Origin: Salvelinus alpinus
Taxonomy: Eukaryota > Chordata > Actinopteri > Salmoniformes > Salmonidae
Assembly (NCBI RefSeq): GCF_045679555.1
Contig: NC_092120.1
Coordinates: 9,723,805-9,787,804 of the forward strand
Direction of reading: 5' to 3'
DNA length: 64,000 nucleotides
Below, piece after piece: positions 22,970 to 35,027 of the stretch (position 1 is the first letter of the stretch; each line of letters opens with the position of its first letter). Below the pieces are notes generated by a model that saw only the letters and a list, made by a program, of their open reading frames with translations, was not told the DNA's origin and ran no database searches. The position numbers were made by a program, and so were the translations under genes.

Positions 22970-24790
22970 TAATGTCCAACGTTTCGACAGGCAAGCTGGC
23001 ATGTGAAGAAAAATCTTATTGCAATAACTGTGAGCTCTTTCAATTTGAGGTGTCCAAATACCTTAGAAAATATGGTAGTAATCTTGCTAAGACCAGAAGA
23101 GCTGAGGAGGACAAGGTGATCATTAAGATAACTTCCCTTTCTCAGAGGTCCCCAGCCGGCCTCTCGGGGGAGGAGAAGATGGAACTAATTGAGTTACAAA
23201 ATAAACTGGATAATATATATAGATTAAAAGCAGAAGGAGCCTTTATTAGATCTAGGAAAAAATGGATTGAGGAGGGAGAACAGAATTCATCCTATTTCTT
23301 TAGACTTGAGAAATTTTACTCTAAAAATAACACTATCCATAAATTAAACATTGATGGTGTTATTACAGATGACCAAAAATGAATCGCTAAATATTGTAAC
23401 AATTTTTACAGAAACTTGTATAGCTCTACATACTGTCAGGAATCCACAGATATGTTTTTTACCTCACTGAATAATGTTCACTCTATCAGTGATATAGAAT
23501 CTAAACAGTGTGATGAACCCATCAAAGTTGAAGATATTATAGAGTCTATCAAACATCTAAAGAACAATAAATCACCAGGTGTTGATGGAATTACATCAGA
23601 ATTTTACAAATTATTTTCTGAACAAATAGCTCCCTTCCTATTTGAAGTATTTTTAGAGAGTATTAAAAACAATGTTCTCCCTCCTACAATGAGTCAGGGG
23701 TTAATAACACTGATACCTAACCCTAAAAAGAAGTGCTGCTCATCGATAACTGGCGTCCAATTTGTCTTCTTAATAATGACTATAAGATATTAGAATTACT
23801 ACTTGCAAAAATAATTAAAGAAGTCCTGGATGCAATTATTGATGAAACACAGTCTTGCTTCATGAGGATCAGACATATTTCTAACAATGTCAGACTAGTA
23901 TTAGACATACTTGACTACTCAGACCTAATAACTGAGGATAGCTTCATATTATTTTTAGATTTTTATAAAGCATTTGACACAGTAGAGCATCAGTTTCTCT
24001 TCCACTCCCTTGAGAGACTTGGCTTTGGGGATTTTTTCTGTAAGGCTATTAAGACTCTATGTAAATGGTAACAGCTCTATCAAATTGAAATATGGCACCT
24101 CACCTAGATTTGAGTTAAATAGAGGAATTAGTCAAGGTTGTCCTATCTCCCCGTACCTGTTTTTATTAATCACCCAACTTCTTCCAAATTCTTTAAATAA
24201 TAGTCCTGTACAAGGTATTTCCATAGCTGGTAAAGAAATTATTATAAGCCAGCTGGCTGATGATACTACACTTTTTCTGAAAGACGCTAACCAAATTCCC
24301 ATATCGATCAATGTGATACAATCCTTTTCCAAAGCATCTGGTCTATACCTTAACATTAATAAATGTGAACTCATAGCTGTCAAAGATTGTGTGACACCTT
24401 CATATTATGGTATTCCAGTAAAAGAAGAACTTACATATTTAGGCATAACCATTACAAAGGATCAGAAGTCTAGAGGCTTACTAAATTTGAACCCTCTTAT
24501 TAAAAATACCCAGAAGAAGCTAAATCAATGGCTACAGAGGGACTTATCTTTAAAAGGTAGAGTCCTAATAACCAAGGCCGAAGGTATCTCTAGACTAACA
24601 TATGGCGCTTTATCTTTATATCTTGACAGTAAAATAAGCAAGGAGATAGACCAGATGCTTTTCAACTTTCTTTGGAGAAACCGTACCCATTACATTAGGA
24701 AAACGGTTGTAATGAACACTTTTGAGAATGGTGGACTGAATTTTCTGGACTTTACTACTTTAAAGGATAATTTTAAAAATGTAAATCAGC

Positions 24791-25752
24791 GGTTGCATTA
24801 AGAACTAATTTGTCTTTCGATTCCTGTCAACCCTGTATTTTTTAGTCAAGTATATGATTAGCTTTTAATTAAACTAGATCACTCTGATAGATGACGTCAG
24901 ACATATTGAGGCTTGATTTCCTAGTATTTTCATTGTGTAACCACGGTTTTGTATGGCTAAATATGCACCTTTTCGAACAAACTGTATATGTATGTTGTAA
25001 AATGATGTTACAGGAGTGTCATCGGAAGAATTCTGAGAAGGTTAGTGAAAAAATTAATATCTTTTGGCGGTGGTTACGTTATAGCGCTCTTTGGCTGGAA
25101 TCGATGCTCTGGTAACGTTGGAACATGTAGTATGCTAACTTATCGATTTATTGTGTTTTCGCTGAAAAACGCTTAGAAAATCTGAAATATGGTCTGAAAT
25201 CACAAGAACTGGGTCTTTCCATTGCTATGCTTTGTCTATTTTTATGAAATGTTTTATGATGAGTAAATTGGTCATACACGTTGCTCTATCTAGTAATTCT
25301 AGTGGATTTGTGATGGTCGGTGCAATTGTAAACTGTGATTTCTACCTGAAATATGCACTTTTTTCTAACAAAAACTATCCTATACCATGAATATGTTATC
25401 AGACTGTCATCTGATGGTTTTTTTTATAGGTTATTGGCTATCAATATCTTAGTTGAGCCGAATTGGTGATAGCACCTGAAGGAGTAAGAAACTGATGGAG
25501 TTAGAATAGTGGTGTATTTTGCTAACGTGTTTAGCTAATAGATTTACATATTTTGTCTTCCCTGTAAAACATTTTAAAAATCTGAAATGGTGGCTTTATT
25601 CACAAGATCTGTATCTTTCATCTGGTGTCTTGGACTTGTGATTTAATGATATTTAGATGCTACTATCTACTTGTGAAGCTATGCTATCTATGCTAATCAG
25701 TGTGTGGGGGGTGGGGGGTGCTCCCGGATCCGGGGTTAGTAGCCGTGAAAGG
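24791..25752. mobile_element. Non-coding TTAA-type repeat inserted in the LINE, partial copy
   Basis: Shares stretches such as gcggttgcattaagaac with 34465-34490 and general text with 29664-35027 (same family as the element at 33586). The right edge is ggTTAA at 25751-25756; the left end seems truncated. No coding capacity. Confidence 0.55.
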
Positions 25753-26000
25753 TTAAATAATACTTTTAAGATCAATTGGATAAAACAATTCCTAAGAAGA
25801 CCCACTTCTATCTGGAATTTTATTCCTCATCATGTCTTCTCTATTTTTGGTGGCCTTAACTTCATGTCGTTTTGCAATTATAATATTGACAAAATTCCAG
25901 TGAAACTTTCTGCTTTTCATCGGCAGGTTTTCGTGTCATGGTCCTTAACGTGTCAAGACCTGACCCTCAGAGCCTACCTTCTATTGATCCTGTTGACTCA

Positions 26001-28510
26001 TGTCGTAGCTGAATCAGAATTAGTTAGGTAACATAGATAAATAAGATGTTTTATTTACTTTCATAATATGCTTATGTGAGATACTTGTCATTAGAATGTC
26101 TCTTTTTGACTATACTGTCGGCAGTTGCATTTTTCCTTTCTTCTCTAGGGAAAAGTCACTTGGGGCCCAGAGAGGGGAGAGGTCAGGCTTGTCTTTTATA
26201 TGTCTGGTAATATGCAGAATATCAGAAAGGAACATTGTCTTCATATGTGAACAGAATGGAACACTTTCTTCATATGTGAATGTATCTGTTAAACAATGTG
26301 AAGGGATGATTAAGGGGGAACCAATTATCTCTTGGCTCCACAATGTCTGTGCACGAGTCACTCCCCTCTGTGAGCTTGTCCAGGGGTGGGGTGTATTTGA
26401 GATGGGAGTATCTAAAGTTGACAATTGATATATGCCATTGCATGAGGTAATGTTTTGGTACTATGGAGTACCAAGAACGAGATCAGAACCTCGTCTTAGA
26501 GACCAAACGGAACGATAATTTATAGCTAATGCTATCTTGGCTTTGTGAAGTTTCTGAGATCTGTGGTTCGTCATGTGAGTTGAGAGGGTTGTATCTTGGC
26601 TATAAAAGATACTAGAATTCTTTTGTAAGCACTCTCAGAATTCATTTATAGACACTGAATTGATCTGAGAGTCAAAGGGCTATGGTGAAGCTCATATAAT
26701 TAAAGATAAAGTTTAAAATATAACTGACTTGTGTGTGTGTAACGCTCGTCGTTGGAATGATGTGAGGACCAAAGCGCAGCGTGGTAAGTGTCCATATTGT
26801 TTTAATATGAAATACTGAACACTGAACAAAAACAATATAACGACAAACGAACACTCCTGTACGGTGAAACAAAAACACAGAACAGAAAATATAATCACCC
26901 ACAAAACACAATGCAAAACAGGATACCTAAATATGGCTCCCAATCAGAGACAACGACTGACACCTGCCTCTGATTGAGAACCATACTAGGCCAAACACAT
27001 AGAAAAAACAACATAGAATGCCCACCCCAATTCACGCCCTGACCAAACTAAAATAAAGACATAACAAAGGAACTAAGGTCAGAACGTGACGGGCGGCTCA
27101 GGACAGACGGGCGGCTCAGGACAGACGGGCGGCTCAGGACAGACGGGCGGCTCAGGTGGCTGAGGACAGACGGGCGGCTCAGGACAGACGGGCGGCTCAG
27201 GCGGCCCAGGACAGACGGGAACACCTGTAGGGAGGAGACGGAGAGACAGCCTGGTGCGTGGGGCTGCCACAGGACCCACCAGGCTGGGGAGACCTACAGG
27301 AGGCCCGGTGCTTGGAGGAGGCACCGGAAGGACCGGGCTGTGGGGGAGCACTGGAGCTCTGGTGCGCAGCCTTGGCACCACTCCCCCAGGCTGGATGACT
27401 ACTCTAGCCCGGACCCTCCAGAGTGCAGGCACAGGTTGAACCGGGCTGTGGGTGAGCACTGGAGATCTGGTGCATACTACGTGCACCTCCCCCTTAGGCT
27501 CTACTCCCACATTCGCCCAGCACGAGCGGAGCGCAGGCATAGGACACACTGCACCCTCCCAGCGCCCCGGAGACACAGCACGCAGAGCCGGCGCAGGATA
27601 CCCTGGACCGAAACGGCGTACAGGAGACCAAACATGCTGAGCAGGCACAATACACCCTGGCTGGATGCCCACACTCGCATGACACTTTCGGAGGGCTGTC
27701 CTATAGCGCACTGGGCTATGGACGCGTACTGGCGACACTGTGCGCTTAACCACATAACACGGTGCCTGACCAGTAACGCGCTGCTTACAATAAGTACGAG
27801 GAGTGGGCTCAGGTCTCCAACCTGACTCTGCCACACTCCCCGTGTGCCCCCTCCCAATTGTTTTGGGGGGGGCTGCCTCTCGTACCTGTCGCGCTGCCGT
27901 GCTGCCTCCTCATATCGCCGCCACTCAGCTTTCGCTTCCTCCAGCTCTGGCTTGGGGCGGCGATATTCCCAACCTGTGCCCAGGGTCCTTTACCGTCCAA
28001 AATCTCCTCCCATGTCCAGGAGTCCAGAACTCGCTGCTGCCCGATACCACACTGCTTGGTCCTTGGTTGGTGGGTGATTCTGTAACGCTCGTCGTTGGAA
28101 TGAGGTGTGGACCAAAGCGCAGCGTGGTAAGTGTCCATATTGTTTTAATACGAAATACTGAATACTGAACAAAAACAATATAACGACAAACGAACACTCC
28201 TGTACGGTGAAACAAAAACACAGAACAGAAAATATAATCACCCACAAAACACAATGCAAAACAGGATACCTAAATATGGCTCCCAATCAGAGACAACGAC
28301 TGACACCTGCCTCTGATTGAGAACCATACTAGGCCAAACACATAGAAAAGGACAATAGAACAAAACATAGAAAAAACAACATAGAATGCCCACCCCAATT
28401 CACGCCCTGACCAAACTAAAATAAAGACATAATAAAGGAACTAAGGTCAAAACGTGACAGTGTGGTTTGTAAACTCTCCTCATTTAGTAATACAGGAAAT
28501 TACCACGACA
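26001..28510 (+). mobile_element. Solo LTR of an endogenous retrovirus, itself containing an inserted LTR element
   Basis: The sequence starts TGTCGT and ends ACGACA, perfect 6-bp inverted ends with TG...CA, and is flanked by a 4-bp duplication CTCA (25997-26000 and 28511-28514). Without the inner insertion the LTR is about 783 bp. A TATA box (TATAAAA, 26601-26607) lies about 95 bp before a poly-A-like signal (AATTAAA, 26698-26704), giving U3-R-U5 order on the plus strand. No gag, pol or env follows, so it is a solo LTR left by recombination. It interrupts the L1/Tx1-like LINE. Confidence 0.8.
26738..28459 (-). mobile_element. Short non-autonomous LTR retrotransposon nested in the solo LTR
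   Basis: Two direct repeats, 26738-27091 (354 bp) and 28081-28459 (379 bp), are nearly identical except for about 25 extra bases in the right copy. Ends are TGTAACG...GTGACA, with the left copy ending in G. A 5-bp duplication GTGTG flanks the whole (26733-26737, 28460-28464). On the minus strand the right copy is the 5' LTR. The roughly 1-kb interior has no protease, reverse transcriptase or integrase, only a Pro/Val/Cys-rich open frame (27834-27079) made partly of PPVCPE repeats. It must have been moved by proteins of another element. Family (Gypsy-like) is a guess. Confidence 0.85.
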
Positions 28511-29275
28511 CTCATCAGTAGGAAAGCTTTGTTTCCCTTTTGGTCCATTCAACAACAGAACGATACGAACCCTGTTTCAGCAGGATGTTGTATCTATACC
28601 TTAAGTCATGCCTTATTGGAATGGATTTATTGATAATATCTGTTGGAAAAAAGTTTGGATGTTGCCACACACATACCTACTTGTTAACAAAATTAAGGAA
28701 GTTTCCTTTAAAATTATTCATAAATATTAGCCTGCCAACCACTATATGAATAAGTTTACGGAAAATATCAACTCAAATTGCTCCTTTTGTAATGACCACC
28801 CAGAAACAGTGTTGCATCTTTTTCGGCATTGTATTCATGTAAGAAAACTGTGGCAAGACATCAGTAGGTTTATAATTGAACACATTTATGAAGATTTTAC
28901 ACTATTGTGGAGAGATGTACTGCTTGGATTCTTTACATACGATAGAAATAAGCTGAAACATTTTTATGTAATTAATTTCATTATTCTTTTGGGCAAATTT
29001 CATATACACAAATGTAAATTTACAAACAAAAAAACAAATTTTCTTACCCTACAAAAAGAAATTGAACTGTATTTTAAGACCATTAAATACTCTACTAACC
29101 AAAAAGCTGTTAGAATTATAAGTGTATGTATGTCCCTTAAGGTCTTTGTGTAATGTAATACTGTACCCCCTAGCTCAATTGTCCATTGTATATAATCTAT
29201 ATATACTTGTGTTCCCTCATGTACTCTCTGTATTGATTTGTTGTTAATAATTTATTTATTTATTTTAAGTTAAAA

Positions 29276-29663
29276 AAAAGTTTTCAGCTACCGGTAGCTT
29301 GTGGGTGCTTTATATGCGGTTGCATGTCTACTTATATCAACTATATAATTATTATTATAAACTGGGTGGTTCGAGCCCTGAATGCTGATTGACTGACAGC
29401 TATGGTATATCAGACTGTATACCACGGGTATGTTAAACATTTATTTTTACTGCTCTAATTACGTTGGTAACCAGTTTATAATAGCAATAACGCTTCGAAC
29501 ACACCGACTCTGTTATTGCGTTTTGTTACAGAAGTACATTCATTTCCAATGGAACGCTGCGTGTGCCTTGCAGCATTGCGTTGCAGAGGCAGTTGCAGTG
29601 CGTTCTGTGTGGTGCATACGTTGGATTTATCGAATGAATGCATCAAATTGTATGCGTTGACTT
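29276..29663. mobile_element. Dispersed salmonid repeat
   Basis: taaactgggtggttcgagcc through tataccacgggtatgttaaa and taccagtttataatagcaat-like wording is a familiar salmonid dispersed repeat. No coding capacity. Confidence 0.45.
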
Positions 29664-30695
29664 TTCATGGCTGCAGGGGCAGTATTGAGTAGCTTGGATG
29701 AAAAGGTGCCCATTGTAAACGGCCAGCTCCTCAGTCTCAGTTGCTAATATATGCATATTATTATTAGTATTGCTTAGAAAACACTCTACAGTTTCCAAAA
29801 CTGTCAAAATATTGTCTGTGAGTATAACAGAACTGATATTGCAGGCGAAACCCTGAGGAAAATCCAAACAGGAAGTGGCTTCTATTTTGAAAACTCCATG
29901 TTCCATAGCCTCCCTTTGCTGGATTTAAAGGGATATGAACCAGATTCCTTTTCCTATCGCTTCCTCAAGGGGTCAACAGTCTTCAGACATAGTTTCAGGC
30001 TTTTATTTTGAAAAAATTAGCCAGAACGATAACATCTCGTCAAGTGGTCACATGAGTTTTGCTTGCGCAACAGAGTTTGGACAGCCATTGTTTTTCCCTC
30101 TCCTACTGTGAAAGACATTTGCGGTTGATATATTATCGATTATATATTTTAAAAACAATTTGAGGATTGATTATAAAAAATGTTTGACATGTTTCTGTGG
30201 ACATTATGGAAACTATTTTGAATTTTTGTCTGCGTTGTCGTGACCGCTCTTTCCTGTGGATTTCTGAACATAACGCGCCAAACAAACGGAGGTATTTTGG
30301 ATATAACAATAATCTTTATGGAACAAAAGGAACATTTGTTGTCTAACTGGGAGTCTCGTGAGTGAAAACATCCGAAGATCATCAAAGGTAAACGATTAAT
30401 TTGATTGCTTTTCTGATTTTCGTGACCGAGCTACTTGATGCTAAGTGTACTTAATGTTTTGTCGAGCGATCGATAAACTTACACAAACGCTTGGATTGCT
30501 TTCGCTGTAAAGCATAATTTCAAAATCTGACATGACAGGTGGATTAACAAAAGGCTAAGCTGTGTTTTCCTATATTGCACTTGTGATTTCATGAATATAA
30601 ATATTTTTAGTAATATTTATTGAATGTAGCGCTATGCTATTCAGCGGTTGTTGATGACACTTATCCCGTTAACGGGATTGCAGCCATAACAGCTT
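29664..30695. mobile_element. TTAA-type non-coding element (copy 1)
   Basis: The left end (tcatggctgcaggggcagt) and the reverse complement of the right end (ttatggctgcaatcccgt) are imperfect inverted repeats. The right end is followed by TTAA at 30694; on the left there is TTGA. Interior text (gctaatatatgcatattatt; aatccaaacaggaagtg) matches the element at 33586-35027. No protein is encoded. Confidence 0.6.
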
Positions 30696-31024
30696 AACCA
30701 AATTCCGACTAAAACTACACACATTATCAGATTATAATTTTATGATTCTAATCAATTTCATACAGTTATAAGGTTTCAGAGTGGAATTATTTCATCATTA
30801 TCTTTCACATATACATTATTTTATCAATCCACCCTTAATGACTAAATAATACACACTGATATATCAACCACTATATGGAAACATAAATGTTATACAAGAA
30901 TAAACCAAACCAATACATGTGATGACATTCGATTACTCATCAATGACTGTTTTAGGCCTATATCCAATCATAACTCTTTCGGTTTAGGATTTTCATTATA
31001 ATCTTCACGAAAGAACAGTTTTGT
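30696..31024. other. Region downstream of the retroviral envelope, LTR not found
   Basis: The 3' LTR of the retrovirus should be about here on the minus strand, but no TG...CA repeat, TATA box or polypurine tract was recognised. It may have been replaced by the TTAA-type element next door. Confidence 0.35.
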
Positions 31025-33097
31025 CTAAACATTGAACATAGTCTGATCTAACATTGGCTCCTCGTAGTTAAAAGAAACTGAGCCATCTCCTAGGCCTGGA
31101 GCTCTGTATTCATTATCCCACTGGTCGGCGCTCGGAATCGGTCCGTATCTCACCATCTGTTGCGTCATTGACCTCTCCAGAGTCCTGGTGATCAAACCTC
31201 TCATACACGGAATCAAACAACATCCACACAACACTAACACACTCATACAGGTGAAGGTTGCCCATAACACAGTGATTATGACATTTTTCAATTTCCCAAA
31301 CATACTGTCAAACCAATTTGTCAGAGAATTATCCACCCCAGAGTTCTCTGCTAATTCGTGAGCTAATGTGGTTAAACCAGCCAGGGCCTTGGTCACTGAT
31401 CCGTCTGGAGCTGTGTTATCGGGGATGAAGGTACAACATTCCGCTCCAAATATCACACATACTTCCCCCTTCTCAGCCAGAAGCATATCCAATGCTATTC
31501 TATTCTGCCATACCATCAAACTAGTTGCAGCTGTTTGTTCTGCTAACCCTTTGATCGCATCTCTAGTATAGTTGATGAAACGCTGTTGGTTATAGTAGAT
31601 ATAATTTATCCAATCTACATTTTTATTGAGAGTTGACCACCAGAAGATGCTTGATTCCAATCCAGCCCATATCTGATTCCTAGTTTTGAACTCATCAGGC
31701 ACCCCCCTTGGAACCCCAATGCTATCGATGTAAACTCTATTGTCAAAGGACCCTGACGGAGCACTCCTTCTTTCTCTTCTACCTGGCACTAGGTCTTTGT
31801 GTTGGATAAGGGTGAAGGGCATGCTTAACTGTACTAGTGCACAAATACCGGTCCAATTTGCAGGTTAGGCCACAGCAACATACCTCCACACAACCACCAG
31901 ACATCCGCTCTAGGCCTTTTTATCTTACTAAAGTCCTTGGAACTCAACCACCCAGTCAGGTCCCTCATTGTCTCGTCGGTTGTAACGTTCTCTGTCCTAT
32001 TGCATGTTCTTACTTCCCCTACATCCCGTCCGTGTGTATTGTATCGAGCCATACAATAATAGTTTGCTCCTGTAACTGTGAAAGGGGGAAGTCTGGATGT
32101 AATGGGCACATGGGGATACAGATAATGCAGATCAGTGCAACTGTCATTGTCTGGCTTCCCTGCCTTCAAGAAACGCTTTCCATACAGGCCATTCCCCTGG
32201 GTGAATCAATTCCATCGAGTGGAAAGGGGATGGTTGTCAACTGAGGTTTGGCTGTGGTGCAGACATAACATTCTTCTTTAGCTAATGATCTAGCTGTATA
32301 CTGAATCCATTCCAACCATAGGTTGGAATCCCCAAACCCAGTTTCCACCTCAATCACTTCCTTAAGATCTTTCGTCTGAACTATCCGCACCGGTCCTTGG
32401 TTCTGAACGACTCCACGGGTAATGTCCGTTTTGTCAGGGGTACTGCTTGTATTCTGGCTGGCAGTAGAACTATCACCGGCTCTAACCTCTGCTACCCGGA
32501 ATGGTACCGTAGTGTCGACCGAAACCTGGTCAAAACCAACACACCATAACCCTAGATCCTCTTTCTTTACGTTTTTAATGGTAATTCGTACCTTTATGCA
32601 ATACTTTCCTTGTTCCGGATTACAGTCAAAAACCCTCACCTTTACTATACTCCATCTGTTTCCATATTGGGTGTGTGGATATACATAGCATAGCTCTCTC
32701 TCTCTGTGTGAGCTATGACCTGATTCCATGAACTACACGGGGACCTGCACAGATATCTTCCATAAAGGCCCATAGTTCTAGACTGCCAAGGGGTCAAAGA
32801 CCCCATTTGGTCTACATAGAACTCAACTGAGACATCCTTCCCTAGCTCTACTCTCACTTCCTGTTTACCCAGATTAAGTGACCTTTTGTACTTTGTTAAT
32901 ACAAAATCCTCATCTTCTACACTATGGGTCAAGTTACCACCTTCTGCCTTCTCGGGTGGGTCATGGTGTATTAGGAATATGGCTCCCACAATAAGACAGC
33001 TCAGACCAATCAGCACTCCTGTAAAGCCCCACCCTTTCCCGGAGAACATATCATCAGCTAGAGGCCAGCCCATACTTTCACTTCTATGAACGCACAC
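31025..33097 (-). pseudogene. Endogenous retrovirus env remnant (surface and transmembrane parts)
   Basis: The minus strand carries an envelope-like sequence in at least four separate frames (33097-32645, 32729-32166, 32169-31834, 31822-31025), so it is broken by frameshifts or stops. The first piece has a hydrophobic signal/anchor-like stretch. The last piece is open for 265 codons. It begins close to a basic RERR cleavage-type site, has a CX6CC motif characteristic of gamma/epsilon-type transmembrane envelope proteins, then a strongly hydrophobic membrane anchor rich in Cys, and a cytoplasmic tail with a stop at 31025. The whole is a fossil copy. Whether the long last piece is under constraint cannot be judged here. 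Confidence 0.8.
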
Positions 33098-33174
33098 AGG
33101 GAGGACAGTACGGGTTAGGGAATCTTCGTTAGAGAGGTAATCCCCGAACCTTATTGATATTTGGTTCTTCTCCT

Positions 33175-33585
33175 AACTCTGTGATTGTTCGACAGTGTCA
33201 GTGTGTCTTACCCTCTTGCAATGTGTGATATGAACCCAGGTAGCTCTTTCAGCTATTCTCACCGCAAAGGCTGTCACCAGAAGCACTTGGTATGGCCCCT
33301 CCCACCGTGGCTGCTTCCAGTCCTTTTTCTTTAGTGATTGGACCCAGACCCAGTCTCCTGGCTAAATCTTGTGTGTAACCTCCTTCTGTAGTTCTCCTGT
33401 TGGGCATAAAATCTTTGACATACAGGTTTGGTTAATGAACAACCTCCTCATGTTTTCAACCATACTATTCTCTACTTCCATATCTGCTTGTTCCAATCGT
33501 CCTAATTTGGGCATCGTGTAGGGTCTACCAAAGACCTTCTCAAACGGAGACAGTCCCTCCTTATCAGGGGTTATTCTAATAGTCA
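33175..33585 (-). pseudogene. Endogenous retrovirus pol remnant: integrase C-terminal region
   Basis: The minus strand encodes a stretch starting TIRITPDKEGLSPFEKVFGR, as in the end of the retroviral integrase core. After an in-frame TAG at 33362 it continues PGDWVWVQSLKKK and WEGPYQVLLVTAFAV, as in the C-terminal domain of gammaretrovirus-like integrases. It is separated from the integrase core (35027-35568) by the inserted element at 33586-35027. Confidence 0.8.
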
Positions 33586-35027
33586 TTAACTTCTTTGACA
33601 TAGGGGGCAGCATTTTCACTTTTGGATGAATTGCGTGCCCATAGTGAACTGCCTCCTACTCTGTCCCAGATGCTAATATATGCATATTATTATTACTATT
33701 GGATATAAAACACTCTGAAGTTTCTAAAACTGTTTGAATGATGTCTGTGAGTATAACAGAACTCATATGGCAGGCAAAAACCTGAGAAAAAATCCAAACA
33801 GGAAGTGAGAATTCTGAGACTGGTCAACGTTCAACTCATCGCCTATTCAATTCCCTGTAAGATATGGATCTGTTTGCACTTCCTACACCTTCCACTAGAC
33901 GTCAACAGTCTGTAGAATGTGGAATGAAGCTTATGCTGTGTTGTGGGGCCGGATGAGATGGGAATGAGTAAGTGGTCTGGCAGATTGCCAGTTCCTGGTC
34001 ATGCGCTTTCCTTATGATATCGCCTTGCGTTCCATAACTTATACAGACACGAAGGAATGCTCCGGTTGGAACGTTATTGGATATATATGATAACAACATC
34101 CTGAAGATTGATTCTCTACTTAGTTTGACCAGTTTATTCGACCTGTTATATAACTTTTTTAAGTTTTCGTCCGAGTTCGCCTGCATCTGCGCGAGCGTTT
34201 GGACATGTGCACTAAACATGCTAGCAAAAGTAGCTACTTAGACATAAGTAATGGACATTATCGAACAAAACAACAATTTATTGTGGAACTAGGATTCCTG
34301 GGAGTGCATTCTGATGAAGATGATCAAAGGTAAGGGAATATTTATGATGTAATTTCGTATTTCTGTTGACTCCAACATGGCGGAGAAATGTTGTTATTTT
34401 TGAGCGCCGTCTCAGATTATTGCATGGTGTGCTTTTTATGTAAAGTTTTTTTGAAATCTGACACAGCGGTTGCATTAAGAACAAGTGTATCTTTAATTCT
34501 ATGTAAAACATGTATCTTTCATCAAAGTTTATGATGAGTATTTCTGTTATTTGACGTGGCTCTCTGCAATTTCTTCGGATATTTTGGAGGCATTTCTGAA
34601 CATGGCGCCAATGTAAACCGAGATTTGTGGATATAAATATGCACATTATCGAACAAAACATAAATGTATTGTGTAACATGATGTCCTATGAGTGTCATCT
34701 GATGAAGATCATCAAAGGTTAGTGATTCATTTTATCTCTATTTCTGCTTTTTGTGACTACTATCTTTTGCTGGGAAAATGGCTGTGTTTTTCTGTGGCTA
34801 TGTACTGACCTAACATAATCGTTTGGTGTGCTTTCGCTGTAAATCCTTTTTGAAATCAGACATGTTGGCTGGATTCACAACATGTGTAGCTTTAATTTGG
34901 TGTCTTTCATGTGTGATTTCATGAAAGATTGATTTTTATAGTAATATATTTGAATTTGGCGCGCTACATTTTTTCTGGCTTTTGGCCAAGTGGGACGCTA
35001 CCGTCCCACATATCCCAGAGAAGTTAA
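33586..35027. mobile_element. 1.4-kb TTAA-flanked non-coding element (copy 2), inserted in retroviral pol
   Basis: TTAA occurs at 33586-33589 and 35024-35027. Inside these, the ends CTTCTTTGACATAGGGGGCA and (right, reversed) CTTCTCTGGGATATGTGGGA are imperfect inverted repeats. Retroviral integrase coding sequence runs up to both edges on the minus strand, which sets the boundaries independently. The interior shares several stretches with 29664-30695 and 24791-25752. TTAA duplication is the hallmark of piggyBac-type transposition. No transposase is present. Confidence 0.75.

Larger units (their letters stand above)
22970..29275 (+). mobile_element. L1/Tx1-like LINE, 5'-truncated, interrupted by later insertions
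   Basis: LINE-coding blocks lie at 22972-24790, about 25753-25999 and 28511-29155. Reverse transcriptase motifs can be read: SPGVDGITSEFYKLF, FILFLDFYKAFDTVEH (motif A), GISQGCPISPYLFLL (motif B) and QLADDTTLFL (motif C, catalytic ADD). The C-terminal block holds a Cys/His motif, CSFCNDHPETVLHLF. The frame has an in-frame TGA at 23380 and at least two frameshifts before 24100. The 3' end at about 29275 has a short A-run. A TTAA-type repeat (about 24791-25752) and a solo LTR (26001-28510) interrupt it. LADD in place of FADD fits fish L1/Tx1-like elements. Confidence 0.85.

Noticed and set aside
24798-25756. Clean TTAA target duplication around the repeat at 24791-25752
   Set aside because: The left TTAA lies in text also present inside the family member at 34465, so it belongs to the element. 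Only the right edge is a plausible true end.
27254-27825. Plus-strand frames over the mini LTR element
   Set aside because: They lie opposite the repeat-rich interior of the LTR element and have no recognised similarity.
30696-31024. 3' LTR of the retrovirus related to the solo LTR at 26001
   Set aside because: No similarity to the solo LTR and no TG...CA repeat, TATA box or polypurine tract was recognised there.
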